64,000 nt of DNA, taken from NCBI GenBank assembly GCA_963772595.1, contig CAVYXZ010000012.1, positions 62,001-126,000 on the forward strand. The letters run 5' to 3'. Position numbers and translations under genes: made by a program. The notes beneath the pieces are model-generated. The model was not told where the DNA came from. It saw nothing but the letters and a program-made list of their open reading frames with translations, and made no database searches. The stretch is from CAVYXZ01 sp963772595. Its GTDB lineage: Bacteria > Chloroflexota > Anaerolineae > Aggregatilineales > Phototrophicaceae. Below are positions 26,494-35,535 of the stretch, piece by piece. Positions within the stretch are counted from its first letter, which is position 1, and every line of letters starts with the position of its first letter.

Positions 26494-26507
26494 TGTACAC
26501 GTGTACA
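26494..26507. promoter_or_regulatory. Perfect palindrome TGTACACGTGTACA, probable LacI-family operator
   Basis: The 14-bp sequence reads identically on both strands and has the central CG typical of LacI/GalR operators. It lies 59 bp upstream of the regulator start, in an AT-rich stretch with candidate promoter elements (TTGTTTTGTTC and TATAAACC around it). Confidence 0.65.
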
Positions 26508-26570
26508 GACTATAAACCATTTAAATCGCCTGAGCAACTGATTGGGAGCATGAGATTATGCTGAAGCCGA

Positions 26571-26673
26571 ACCCCTCCCTCAATCCCTCCCCGAATTCAG
26601 GGAGGGACTTCAAAACCACGTCGCAGGTTTCTCCCTTCCCTCGAATTCGGGGGAAGGGTCGGGGATAGGGGTG
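26571..26673. repeat. Interspersed palindromic repeat, family B
   Basis: About 103 bp starting ACCCCTCCCT and ending AGGGGTG, with the same internal hairpins as 16284-16382 (CCCTCCCCGAATTCAGGGAG and CCCTCGAATTCGGGGGAAGG). It lies between the lacI-type gene's upstream region and the 3-prime end of the GH2 gene. Confidence 0.82.
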
Positions 26674-26698
26674 TATTTCAAGATATTGCAGTCATGCC

Positions 26699-29005
26699 CT
26701 AGAAGCGGTCGATGATGCGCGCCAGGCCTGAACTCAGCCAGTCTGGCGTCTGCTGCCGCAGCACGAATTCGGTCAGTCCTTCGCGGAAACGCAGCGGGAT
26801 CAGCCGGAAGGCTGCCGGGCTGCCGACATCGGCCAGGCTGGGGGCCTCCGGCGAATCGAAGACTTTGATGCCCAGATAGGGGTCAAATTTCCAGGGATAG
26901 CCCGCCGGTCGTACCACTGCTTGAAAGGGCCGCGTGTAGTCGTTGGTGGCGAGCAGCTCCCCCGCCGCGCTTTCCAGCCGGAGACTGACCCGCGCGTAAT
27001 CCTGCGGCGCGAGCTTCCACTGCGCAGACATCACCTGCTGCGCCTGGTTGGCGGCCACGTCAAAGCCAGTCTGGCCTTCGAGCAGACAGCGATTCGCCGC
27101 GTCGAAAATCTGCCAGCCAACTCGCGCCCCAGCATAAGCCTCACAGGTATCGTTGAAGATCCACAACGCAATGGGGCGGCGGCCATCATGTTCTAAGGCG
27201 ACATGCAGCGGCTGAGAGGCCAGTCGCAGCGCATCGTAGCCCCCCTTGAGCTGGCGGTCAGAGTCGATGACGCCGCAGCCGACCTGCGGTACCAGGTCAA
27301 TCAGCCAGAAGTGGACATAGCCCGCGCTGCACGTGGTCCGCAGCCGCCGCAGGTGCTCGACGTGAAACTTGATGAGGTCGGCCTGATACTGCCACAGGGC
27401 TTCAATCTGGCCGTCGAGGTGCTTCAGCCGGGGCCAGACCTCATCGCAGGCTTGCAGAGTCGAGCGGGCTGCCGGGGCCTCGAAGCCGAACTCGGTATTG
27501 AACTTCAGATGATGCGCGTAGACATCGGTGTAACGGCGTGACCAGATGGCCCCGTAATAGGTGTGGCTGTCACCGCCGCGCCGCCAGTCCTGCTCCAGGT
27601 GGCCCGAACACATGAAGACCATCCGAGTCGGGTCCTGCGCCAGTGCGTCAGCATAGAGCGCCGGGTCCGGGTGTTGTTCGAGGTTGCTGCGGCGCGTAAC
27701 GCGCATGGTCGGTTCGTTGTGGCTGGACCAGGCGATGATCGAGGGATGGTTGCCCAGCAGGTCGAGCATCTCGCGCTGGAGCTTACGCGCCCGCTGTTCA
27801 AAGGCCAGCGACGACTCATGCACCCAGTTCAGTTCGAAATCCTGCCAGATCAGCAGACCCAGGCGGTCGCATAACTCATAAAAATCGGGCACGCAGACGT
27901 GAACATGCGCCCGCAGCAGGTTGAGATTGGCCCCACGGGCCAGCGTCAGATCCTGTTCAAGCTGCTCCCGGCTGACCTCGGAAAGATACAGGCCAGGGAT
28001 ATACGACGAACCGCGCAGAAAAACCGGGCGGCCATTGATGCGGCAGGTGAAGCGCCCGGCGCTGCGTTCCAGTTCAACCGTGCGCAGGCCAAAGACGAAT
28101 TCTGCTGTGCTGAGGTCGGGCTGCACGGGCGTGTTCAGCGTGGCGCGCAGGCGGTAGAGGTCCGGCGCGCCGTGATCCCAGGGCCACCAGAGATGCGGCT
28201 CCGGGATCTGAAGGCTGAAGTCCAGCGTGTGGCTGCCGACCGGCAGATGGACCGGCAGCAGGTGGCGCAGGCCGGGACCCTCGTGATTTTCGGCGCAGAT
28301 TTCCAGCTCGCAGAAGCCATCCCAGGCGGTGCCGGTGGCATTGCTCGTCGTCATGCGCAGATCGACATGGCCGTCGCTGTCGCCGTGTATGTGCAGGTGG
28401 TCAATGCTGAGGCCCGCGTCGTAGATCAACCAGACGGGCCGCCAGATGCCAATCGGGTTGACGTCCGGTGGAATGACCCCTTCGCCGTGTTCGTACAGGC
28501 CTTTGACCATGCCGCGCAGGACGTGATTCAGCGGGTAGATGCCTTTCGGCTCCGGCATATCCCAGGGCGAACGGACGCGGACGAAGAGGGTGTTTTCCTG
28601 ACATGGTTCCAGCAGCGGGCTGATGTCGAATTCGAAGGGCGCGAAATTGCCCTCGTGCCTGCCGACGAAGGCACCGTTGAGCCAGACTTCGGCATAGTAA
28701 TCGACGCCTTCGAAGCGCAGCCGGACCCGCCCGCCAGCGGCATCCGGGACATGGAAGACGCGGCAGTAAAGCCAGTCCTGCTGGTTGATGGCACGCAGAT
28801 GCTCGCCCCAGTAAGGCCGGTCGGGATACAGTACCGGCTGGAGGTGCCGGGCATCCGCCACCCGGAGACAGTCGGTCTCATGTGCGGCGAACAGCACCTC
28901 CGGCAGGCGGTGATCGCCTGGGGCGACCGGACAAACCAGCCAGTCGCCATCCAGGCGCATCCGCCAGGTCGATTCAGCCGGGTGAACGCGGCTGGCGCTA
29001 ATCAC
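26699..29005 (-). CDS. Glycoside hydrolase family 2 (beta-mannosidase/galactosidase-like)
   Basis: 768-aa GH2 protein. An N-terminal jelly-roll sugar-binding domain (RLRFEGVDYYAEVWLNGAFVG motif), an Ig-like domain, and a TIM barrel with the acid/base segment SSHNEP and a nucleophile candidate in FNTEFGFEA are visible. A C-terminal beta domain follows. GH2 enzymes release beta-linked mannose, galactose or glucuronate; the specificity cannot be decided here. No signal peptide, so it acts on imported oligosaccharides. Start overlaps the radical SAM gene by 8 bp. Confidence 0.88.
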   Translation of the reverse strand: MISASRVHPAESTWRMRLDGDWLVCPVAPGDHRLPEVLFAAHETDCLRVADARHLQPVLYPDRPYWGEHLRAINQQDWLYCRVFHVPDAAGGRVRLRFEGVDYYAEVWLNGAFVGRHEGNFAPFEFDISPLLEPCQENTLFVRVRSPWDMPEPKGIYPLNHVLRGMVKGLYEHGEGVIPPDVNPIGIWRPVWLIYDAGLSIDHLHIHGDSDGHVDLRMTTSNATGTAWDGFCELEICAENHEGPGLRHLLPVHLPVGSHTLDFSLQIPEPHLWWPWDHGAPDLYRLRATLNTPVQPDLSTAEFVFGLRTVELERSAGRFTCRINGRPVFLRGSSYIPGLYLSEVSREQLEQDLTLARGANLNLLRAHVHVCVPDFYELCDRLGLLIWQDFELNWVHESSLAFEQRARKLQREMLDLLGNHPSIIAWSSHNEPTMRVTRRSNLEQHPDPALYADALAQDPTRMVFMCSGHLEQDWRRGGDSHTYYGAIWSRRYTDVYAHHLKFNTEFGFEAPAARSTLQACDEVWPRLKHLDGQIEALWQYQADLIKFHVEHLRRLRTTCSAGYVHFWLIDLVPQVGCGVIDSDRQLKGGYDALRLASQPLHVALEHDGRRPIALWIFNDTCEAYAGARVGWQIFDAANRCLLEGQTGFDVAANQAQQVMSAQWKLAPQDYARVSLRLESAAGELLATNDYTRPFQAVVRPAGYPWKFDPYLGIKVFDSPEAPSLADVGSPAAFRLIPLRFREGLTEFVLRQQTPDWLSSGLARIIDRF

Positions 29006-30287
29006 CCGATGGAACCTGCTCGGCTACCGGGACCTGTGCTTCAGCCTGACCTTTCCAGACCGGGCGATCCGCATCGTGGACGGCCCCGCGCGGCTGCGGC
29101 GTGACGTAAGTGCCGTAGAGCCGCCATTCGTCCATGCGGCAGGAATGCACCAGCTTGCCGCGCCAGATGGTCATATCCGGGCAGCTTTCGCACATATCGA
29201 CGCGGCCATCTTCCAGCAGGTCCGGCCCCTGGATGATGCCAATGCTCTGCACGTACATCGGGTCAAAGAACCGGGCCGGATTCCGCAGCACATCGCGCCA
29301 GTAGCTGCCGAAGGTCTTGCGGATGCCACCGTCGAGCAGGCCCAGCAGCGTGGCGATCTTGGGGATCTTATGGCTGGGCGAATAGACCAGGTAGGTGCCC
29401 TGGCGCCAGTGATGCCAGGACTGGAAGACTTCCATCACCCGCTTGCCGACCGAACCGTACATCTGGTTCTTGGTGCCTAACTGTGCCGCCACCAGCCAGG
29501 TCATTTTGTTCGGCACGTGCGAGCCGCCCATGTAGGCCGAGGTCTCGTAGTGCGGGAAGTGCTTTTTGATCTCGTTGTAGATGTCTTCCGAGGTCAGGTA
29601 GGATTCCTCGTCCGAATCGGCAACGTAGCTGGTTTGCAGGTCGATCTTCATGCCGTTGGCGTAGTAATCGAAGTCGCCTTCCATCACCGCGTTACGGAAG
29701 CCGATGAAGACCAGCCCATGCACGCGGTCGATGTTCCTCTGCGCCCATTTGACCATCTCCGGCACCATGTAGAGATTGCCCGGATAGACCGTCATGCCAA
29801 AGCTGGCCCACAGGCCGCCGACCTCATGCACGGTATCGGCGTAATACTGCCGCAGTTCGAAGAGTTCGATCTCTGATTTGCCTTTCCAGTGCGGACGCTG
29901 CTGTTCGCTGTCGATGTGAAAGGTGAAGCCGATCACCCCGGCGCGCTTGAGTTCTTCGATGAAGGGCCGGTTGTCTTCCAGCTTGATGCCATTGGTCAGG
30001 ATGAGCGGTTTCATCCCATGCTGCCGGATATAGGCGATAATGTCAAGAATATCAGGATGAATGAGGGGTTCGCCACCTGCAATCGAAATGTTGTCGCAGT
30101 TGCGCAGCTTTTGCAGCAGGTCGATCTCTTGCTTGATCTGGTCGAAGGATTTGTGGCCTTCCATACCGTTGATGCGGTAGCAGCCCCGGCAGTAGGTGTT
30201 GCATTTGTCGGTGACTTCCAGCCATCCAATCGGATTGTCATTTTTCGACCAGGGGAACCGGTACATGTTTGCTTGCGATAATGCCAT
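28998..30287 (-). CDS. Radical SAM protein of unknown substrate
   Basis: 429 aa. The cluster motif CNTYCRGCYR is near residues 29-38, followed by SIAGGEPLIHPDI and LTNGIKL, typical of MoaA/SPASM-like radical SAM enzymes. A C-terminal CESCPDM...SCRMDEWR segment could bind an auxiliary iron-sulfur cluster. The central region (residues about 230-360) is unlike families I recognise, and the tail is Pro/Gln-rich. It is translationally coupled to the GH2 gene and lies 310 bp downstream of the IDO-like fusion; a functional link to either is not demonstrated. Confidence 0.75.
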   Translation of the reverse strand: MALSQANMYRFPWSKNDNPIGWLEVTDKCNTYCRGCYRINGMEGHKSFDQIKQEIDLLQKLRNCDNISIAGGEPLIHPDILDIIAYIRQHGMKPLILTNGIKLEDNRPFIEELKRAGVIGFTFHIDSEQQRPHWKGKSEIELFELRQYYADTVHEVGGLWASFGMTVYPGNLYMVPEMVKWAQRNIDRVHGLVFIGFRNAVMEGDFDYYANGMKIDLQTSYVADSDEESYLTSEDIYNEIKKHFPHYETSAYMGGSHVPNKMTWLVAAQLGTKNQMYGSVGKRVMEVFQSWHHWRQGTYLVYSPSHKIPKIATLLGLLDGGIRKTFGSYWRDVLRNPARFFDPMYVQSIGIIQGPDLLEDGRVDMCESCPDMTIWRGKLVHSCRMDEWRLYGTYVTPQPRGAVHDADRPVWKGQAEAQVPVAEQVPSGD

Positions 30288-30597
30288 CTTTTCCTCTTTC
30301 TGCTTATCCCCTCATCGGGGAGCGTGTCTGTCCTCACTGGATTTATTTAGCGACACTAAGTAAGTATATATCAGTGGCCGCAGGCGGCTGCGCCGGGCGG
30401 CCCAACAAGTGAGTATTTCCAGGACTGCGTCTGACGAATGTCATATTATGCTTCGCCTGGAGTTCAAGATTCCAGGCCAGGACCAATCAACGGCTTCAGC
30501 GGTTTTTAGCCTTTGCCCAGTGGCGGAGAAGCGCCTTGAGGACGGGAGCACACCCAGGTGCTCCCCTACAGGCAGAACGCTTTTGGAGGAGGAGACT
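30288..30597. other. 310-bp intergenic region with a hairpin repeat
   Basis: No gene is supported. It contains a CTAC-tailed hairpin at 30544-30565 (GGGAGCAC, 6-nt loop, GTGCTCCC) and AT-rich sequence near 30357-30375 (AAGTAAGTATATATCAGTGG). The latter may include the promoter of the downstream radical SAM/GH2 pair on the minus strand. Confidence 0.4.
30544..30568. repeat. Hairpin repeat, family D
   Basis: GGGAGCAC and GTGCTCCC form a perfect 8-bp stem followed by CTAC. The same architecture, with a different stem sequence, is found at 33989-34012 (GGGCACAGC/GCTGTGCCC then CTAC). Confidence 0.6.
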
Positions 30598-33500
30598 TTA
30601 CACGCTGGTCTCGAAACGCTGGTAATAAGCGTCCAACACGGCGGGGATGCGCTGGATAGCCTCCATCAGGTCGCCGCAGCCCTGCGAAATCGTCTGCGCC
30701 TCCCAGTGTTCGAAGACGCGCAGGCCATCGCGCAGCGCCAGCTTGATCTCACGCATGACGCGCAGATCCTCGCGGATGAGCGCCTCGCAGAAGGCCGTAT
30801 CCGGTGGCAGCCCGTCTTTGAGTGCGGCGTTGAGGCGCGGGCTGAGATTGCGCACCTGCTGCGCTTTCTCGCTGGACTGCACCGCCGCAATCTGCTGCCG
30901 CATCCAATGGACCGGAAGCTGCTCCTGCCGCAGCACGCCGATGCTGATGGCCCACAGGGTTTCCAGCGCGTCGCCCAGGACCTGCGTCAGGTAATTGTTC
31001 ATCAGGCGGTGATGCGCCAGGCCGATCTGTTCCAGCTTGAAGGGCGAGAGGATCACGATGGGCCGCGTCCTCGATGTCGGTCATCGGCTCGTGCAGGGTG
31101 CGGAAATCGCTGAGGATGGCGTTTTCCATCTCGACCACCATGTAGCTGAGATCCACCCAGGCGCGGTAGGCATCGTGCAGTGAGATATAGCGCAGGCCCT
31201 CGTTGGAGACGGCGATGCCCCAGACCTGCCCGAACTGCGGTGCCTTCAGCACGCCGATCTCGTACATGCTCAGCATCGAATCGACTTCCGGGTTGTTCTG
31301 GTGCTCGATTTGCTCGTAGGCAAAGGTGGCATCCATGCCGGAATAGGACTGGATGATCTTGAGGCCGCCGGGGTGCATGTGGCTGAACTCGTTCATGTCG
31401 TAGACGCGCCCATTGATCGCCAGCCAGTACCCCGCCTCGTCGTTGTTGCGTGTGACCAGTTCCGAAATGGCGAACTGAGTCTTATCCGCGTCGAAATGGC
31501 GACCCGGATAGGTGGTGAAGATCTCCAGCAGCAGGCGTTCCTCGCCGACCATGCGGTAGAGCGTCTCTTCCGGCGCTGTGGCCTGCTGCGCGATAATCTG
31601 CTTAAGGCTGTCCAGGATGGTGTTGGCGAATTCGCTGCGCCCGCAGACGTAAAAATAGGCCCCCTGACCGCCGTCTTTCTCGCTGCGCAGCATGTCCCAC
31701 AGCAGCGCCGCGTTGTCCATGAGGGTGACATCCAGACGATGGCGCGGGGCGGGCACATACTCGAAGTGATCGCCCTTGAAGACCGCCTGCACGTCGTCCC
31801 TGGAAAAGGCGGTGCGCAGTTCAAGCTGCCCGGCGGCGACCAGGGATTCGAACTCGTCCTGGTAGTAGAAATCCTCGCGCGTGCGCGTGCCGAAGAAGAG
31901 CCAGTTCGCGCCCCCGGCATCCGCCCGCACCCGTTCGGCGATCAGGCTGCGCATCGGTGCGAGTCCGGTGCCTCCGGCGAACAGGACCACCGGGCGCTGC
32001 GGGTCATCCGGCAGGCTGAAGCGCGGCGGGTGGATCACCTTGAGCGAGACGCGGCCCGCATCCGCCGGTTCGCCATTGGCGAGGCGCGCCAGAAAGCCGG
32101 AACCAGTGCCCCAGCGTTCGGCCTCCCTGGAATAGGCCGAGTCTGCCGTCTGGTAGTGCAGGCCGCTGACGGTCAGGTGGATCTCGCTGGCGCTCTGCGC
32201 GTCGGGTTCCTCCATGACCGAGGAGATCGAATAGACGCGCCAGCGTTCCGGCGGGATGACGCGGCAGATATGCTCATAATCGCCGGGCACGGCCTTCCAC
32301 AGGCGCTTGGGATTGAAGCCGCACTCCTTAAGCATCTCCAGCAGGTCCCACAGTTCCCACTGGTCCAGCGCCCAGGCGTCGATGATATGCTGCAAGCGCT
32401 CGTTCTGGCTCAGGCGGTAGAGGTTGAGCGCTTCCCTGCGCCCAACAGGCCGGATGCGCCCGAAGCGCAGCAGATTGCGCAGCGAGATGGCCTCGGCATG
32501 GGCGAAGCCGTGCCGCAGGCCCATGTGCTGCCGCCAGGCGCTGTTGAGGGCGATGGTCTCGTGGCCGGTCGCGCCCAGGGCCAGCAGCGTCTTCTCGACC
32601 AGTTCATCGCTGTTTTCCGGCAGGATGGCGCAGCGGTCCCCGGCCTGATAGCGAATCCCGGTCCCGGCCACGTCGAAGACGATGCGCTTGACGCCGAACT
32701 GCTCGTCATCGCGCAGGGTCTCGACCCGCTTGACCGTCACCATATGGCTGATCTCCGGGTAGCGGCCATAGCGTTCCAGCCGCGATTCGTCCAGTTCATC
32801 GGCCATGCGGTCCCAGACGCGCTGGCTGTATTCGCCGGAGACTCCGCCCAGGGTCTTGACGCGCCCAGCCTTGAAGGACAGGTCGAGGAAGCCGTAAGCT
32901 TTCAGGCGGTGGCGGTTGAGCAGGCCGTGCTCGCCCACGTAAGCGGCGCGCGTTTCGTTGAATACGCCGATCAGTTCCTTGTGCTGGCGCTGATGCACGT
33001 AATCGGGGATGGAGATGGCCTCGACGGCGTCCAGCCATTCGCGCCAGTGCTTGGGGAACCAGTCGCGGGTGCGCTGCGTCTCGTGGCCGACCGTCGTGCG
33101 GTAAGCCTGACGCCCGAAGAAGATGTCGAGCATGGTGAAGACCGGGACGGCGGTCCCGCTGGGGCCGGGCACGGCGTTAAAGGGTGCGGCGAAGGGCGCG
33201 GCGGTCTTACCCCAGACGACCGGGTTGATGTAGAGGGCGCTGTAGGGGTTGGGATTGGCCTTCATGAAAGTCTTGTAGTTGATGTGATTGATTAACTGGC
33301 CCATGAAGACCAGCGCCTCGGCCAGGGCCTCCGGTTCATCGGCGACGACGGCCTGCTGCGCGTCAATGGCGGCCTGCATCAGCGGCGCGCAGAGATAGAG
33401 CATCTCGACCGGCGTCATCTGGAAACGGCGCTCGTCTTCGTTGCCGGTCATGGCGATGCACATGTCGAAATTCTCGACGCAGTAAGGCTGTTCCAGCGTT

Positions 33501-33956
33501 GGATCGCGCAGCAGCCAGTTATGCGTGTTGAGGTCGATGAAGGACAGATGTGGCGCGATGCGGTCCAGCCGCCGGGTGATCTGCTCCCAGGGCTGCTGGA
33601 TGACCGGCGGGATGCCGCTTTCCGGTTCGGTCGGTTCGCTGTACCAGTAGAGATGCGCCATGATGCTGATGATCGAGGAGGCGCGCACCAGATACTCGTC
33701 GGGCAGCTCGTCGGCGTTCAGCAGGGGCATGGCCTCCAGTTCACGGCGCACGCGGAACTTGCGCAGCAGGCTCGGAAAGGCCGCTGCCGCATCGTCCCAG
33801 GCACGGTGACTTTCCGGCAGGGCGCGCAGGGGTTCATTGCGGCGGCAGGAAGCCATGCGTGTAGGACAGCGAGCCGAGATTCTCATGCCCCAGCGCGCGG
33901 TTGGTGGCGATGGCGTGTTCGATCACCTGGAGAGTCGGAACGCTGTCTGTCGGCAT
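30598..33956 (-). CDS. Indoleamine 2,3-dioxygenase-like heme domain fused to FAD/NAD(P)H reductase and cytochrome b5
   Basis: About 1118 aa once two +1 insertions (near 33842 and 31060) are ignored. Residues 1-395 match IDO along their length: YTHGFLPP and the following LP..W region, a PLL...L segment, VENFD, GPSGTAVPVFTMLDIFFG, WFPKHWREWL (proximal-His region, H303 near the IDO ligand position) and KTLGG. Residues about 400-820 are a CPR/CysJ-like FAD plus NAD(P)H module (RVYSISS 573-579, GGTGLAPMRS 661-670, YVCG) with no FMN domain. Residues 842-900 are cytochrome b5: HPGG at 861 and second ligand H885, 24 residues apart as in b5. A helical tail of unknown type ends it. ATG 33956 has AGGAAGG upstream. 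Likely a self-sufficient tryptophan/indole-type heme oxygenase; substrate is inference. Confidence 0.85.
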
Positions 33957-33974
33957 AGCTATCCTTCCTGTATT

Positions 33975-34015
33975 CCCGTTTCGGGATCGGGCACAGCAGG
34001 CTGTGCCCCTACGGG
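33975..34015. repeat. Hairpin repeat, family D
   Basis: Inner perfect stem GGGCACAGC/GCTGTGCCC (33989-33997 with 34000-34008) followed by CCTAC, enclosed by outer arms CCCGT (33975) and ACGGG (34011). It lies in the leader just upstream of the IDO-like fusion gene. Confidence 0.6.
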
Positions 34016-34078
34016 TAATCCTCGCTCTAAACCTCTCTCGCTCAGAGAGTTCCTGTAACGCGATTTTGTAAGCGCTAA

Positions 34079-34180
34079 CCTCACCCCCGGCCCCTCTCCG
34101 ACACAGAGAGGGGTGCAAAGCAGTTCATAACGGCTCTTGAAGTCCCTTCTCCAACGTGGAGAGGGGATTTAGGGGTGAGG
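34079..34180. repeat. Interspersed palindromic repeat, family A
   Basis: 102 bp; ends are an 11-bp perfect inverted repeat AACCTCACCCC/GGGGTGAGGTT (34077-34087 and 34172-34182). Internal arms CCCCTCTCC and GGAGAGGGG and the core CTTGAAGTCCC match the copy at 22939-23044. It separates the CBS gene from the IDO-like fusion gene. Confidence 0.87.
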
Positions 34181-34222
34181 TTAATGCACGTACCGCATTG
34201 TGCCGTGTCCGCGATAACCCGC

Positions 34223-35089
34223 CTACAGCACCCCGATGACCGCTTCGCAAATGTCCGCGCGCGAGACGGTGCCCACCAGCCGCCCGTCCTTGACCACCGG
34301 CAGGCGTCCGATGTTCTTCTCCAGCAGGATCGTGGCGATCTTGGCAACGTGATCGTCCGGGTCCACCGTGATCGGCTCGCGGATGATGAGCGGCTTGATC
34401 GGCTTGTAGGTCAGTTCGCTGGCCTTGCGCAGAAAAAGCTGGAAAGCCTGGCTGAGCGAGCCGCCTTCCTTGAGAATCTCGTCCATATCCGGCATGGCCG
34501 CCCGCAGAATGTCGCCCACCGACAGCACACCGACGAAGCGCCGGTCGTCATCCACCACCATCAGGTCGCCGATGCCGGAGAGGGCCACGATCTCGGCGGC
34601 CCGGTGCAGCGTGGCGTTCTCGTGGATGCGCGTGGCGCGGACGGTCATAACGCCGCGAGCCAGCACAAAAGGCTGCTGAACCGTCGTGTTCCAATCGGCC
34701 AGCAGCTCGTCGATGATCGGGAAGAGCTTGGTCTCAATCGGCTCCGAAGGCTTCACCAGCATGTGCTGGATACTGTTCTGGTTCAGGCTGCTGATGCCTG
34801 CGTCGGCGTTGGCGAGGGTCGCCAGCAGGATGCGCCGCGTTTCCGGGTAGAGCAGGGCGCTGGCCTTGAGGAAATCAAAACTGCGCATCCCCTCCTCGGC
34901 CTGGTCATAGATGAGGATCGAGACGTGCCGCCCCTGCTGCTTCTGGTCTTCGAGCGCATCCAGCGCGTCGTTGACATGCAGCGTGTGGACCTGATGACCC
35001 TCCGAGTAGCGGTGCTCGATGAGATGGTAGAGCGTGCTGTTCAGTTCCTGACCATCGGTGACGAGATAAATCAGGGACTCGCTTTTCAT
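34223..35089 (-). CDS. Receiver-like plus CBS-pair domain protein
   Basis: 288 aa. Residues 1-130 resemble a degenerate response-regulator receiver fold (IYLVTDGQELN, ILIYDQAEEG, HMLVKPSEP), lacking a clear acidic phosphorylation triad. Residues 140-288 contain two CBS motifs (VMTVRATRIHENATLHRAAEIV and REPITVDPDDHVAKIATILLEKNIGRLPVV), which bind adenosine nucleotides. It probably senses nucleotides and regulates a partner. Its start overlaps the RidA stop by 4 bp, so it is co-translated with that gene. Confidence 0.82.
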   Translation of the reverse strand: MKSESLIYLVTDGQELNSTLYHLIEHRYSEGHQVHTLHVNDALDALEDQKQQGRHVSILIYDQAEEGMRSFDFLKASALLYPETRRILLATLANADAGISSLNQNSIQHMLVKPSEPIETKLFPIIDELLADWNTTVQQPFVLARGVMTVRATRIHENATLHRAAEIVALSGIGDLMVVDDDRRFVGVLSVGDILRAAMPDMDEILKEGGSLSQAFQLFLRKASELTYKPIKPLIIREPITVDPDDHVAKIATILLEKNIGRLPVVKDGRLVGTVSRADICEAVIGVL

Positions 35090-35535
35090 GAATCGAGGAC
35101 CTCGAAGATGGCTTCGACTTCAACCGCAAAGCCGACCGGCAGTGTGGCGAAGCCCAGGGCGCTGCGGGCGTGGAAGCCGTTGCCCTCTTTGCCCAGCACC
35201 TCCCAGATCACTTCGGACGCGCCGTTGACGACCAGGTGCGGCTCGGTGAAATCGGGCATGGAATTGACGCAGCCCATCACCTTGACGCAGCGCAGATTGT
35301 TGAGCGTGCCGGTGATCGTGTAGGCGGCTTGCAGAAGCTGAATCCCGCAGACGCGCGCGGCGGCCTTGCCCTCTTCGGTCGTGTATTCGCGGCCCAGTTT
35401 GCCCTGATAGCCGGTCGAGACGTGGCCGGAGACGTAAATCGTATTGCCGACACGGGTCGCCGGGGCCAGGTTGGCCGGGGGCGCATAGGCTTCGAAATCA
35501 ATCCCCAGGGATTGTGCGATTTCATCAGGTGTCAT
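35086..35535 (-). CDS. RidA/YjgF-family protein
   Basis: 149-aa cytosolic protein of the RidA superfamily (NTIYVSGHVSTGYQG, CVKVMGCVNSMPDFTE, FHARSALGFATLPVGFAVEVEAIFEV), which forms trimers that hydrolyse reactive enamines or imines; relatives include 2-aminomuconate deaminase. The arginine of RSALGFATLP aligns with the substrate carboxylate-binding Arg of the family. Overlaps the HpcH/HpaI aldolase gene by 11 bp and the CBS gene by 4 bp. Confidence 0.88.
   Translation of the reverse strand: MTPDEIAQSLGIDFEAYAPPANLAPATRVGNTIYVSGHVSTGYQGKLGREYTTEEGKAAARVCGIQLLQAAYTITGTLNNLRCVKVMGCVNSMPDFTEPHLVVNGASEVIWEVLGKEGNGFHARSALGFATLPVGFAVEVEAIFEVLDS

Noticed and set aside
31301..33295. Plus-strand open frame of 664 codons opposite the IDO-like fusion
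   Set aside because: Antisense shadow of high-GC coding sequence; the minus frame has conserved IDO, reductase and b5 motifs throughout.
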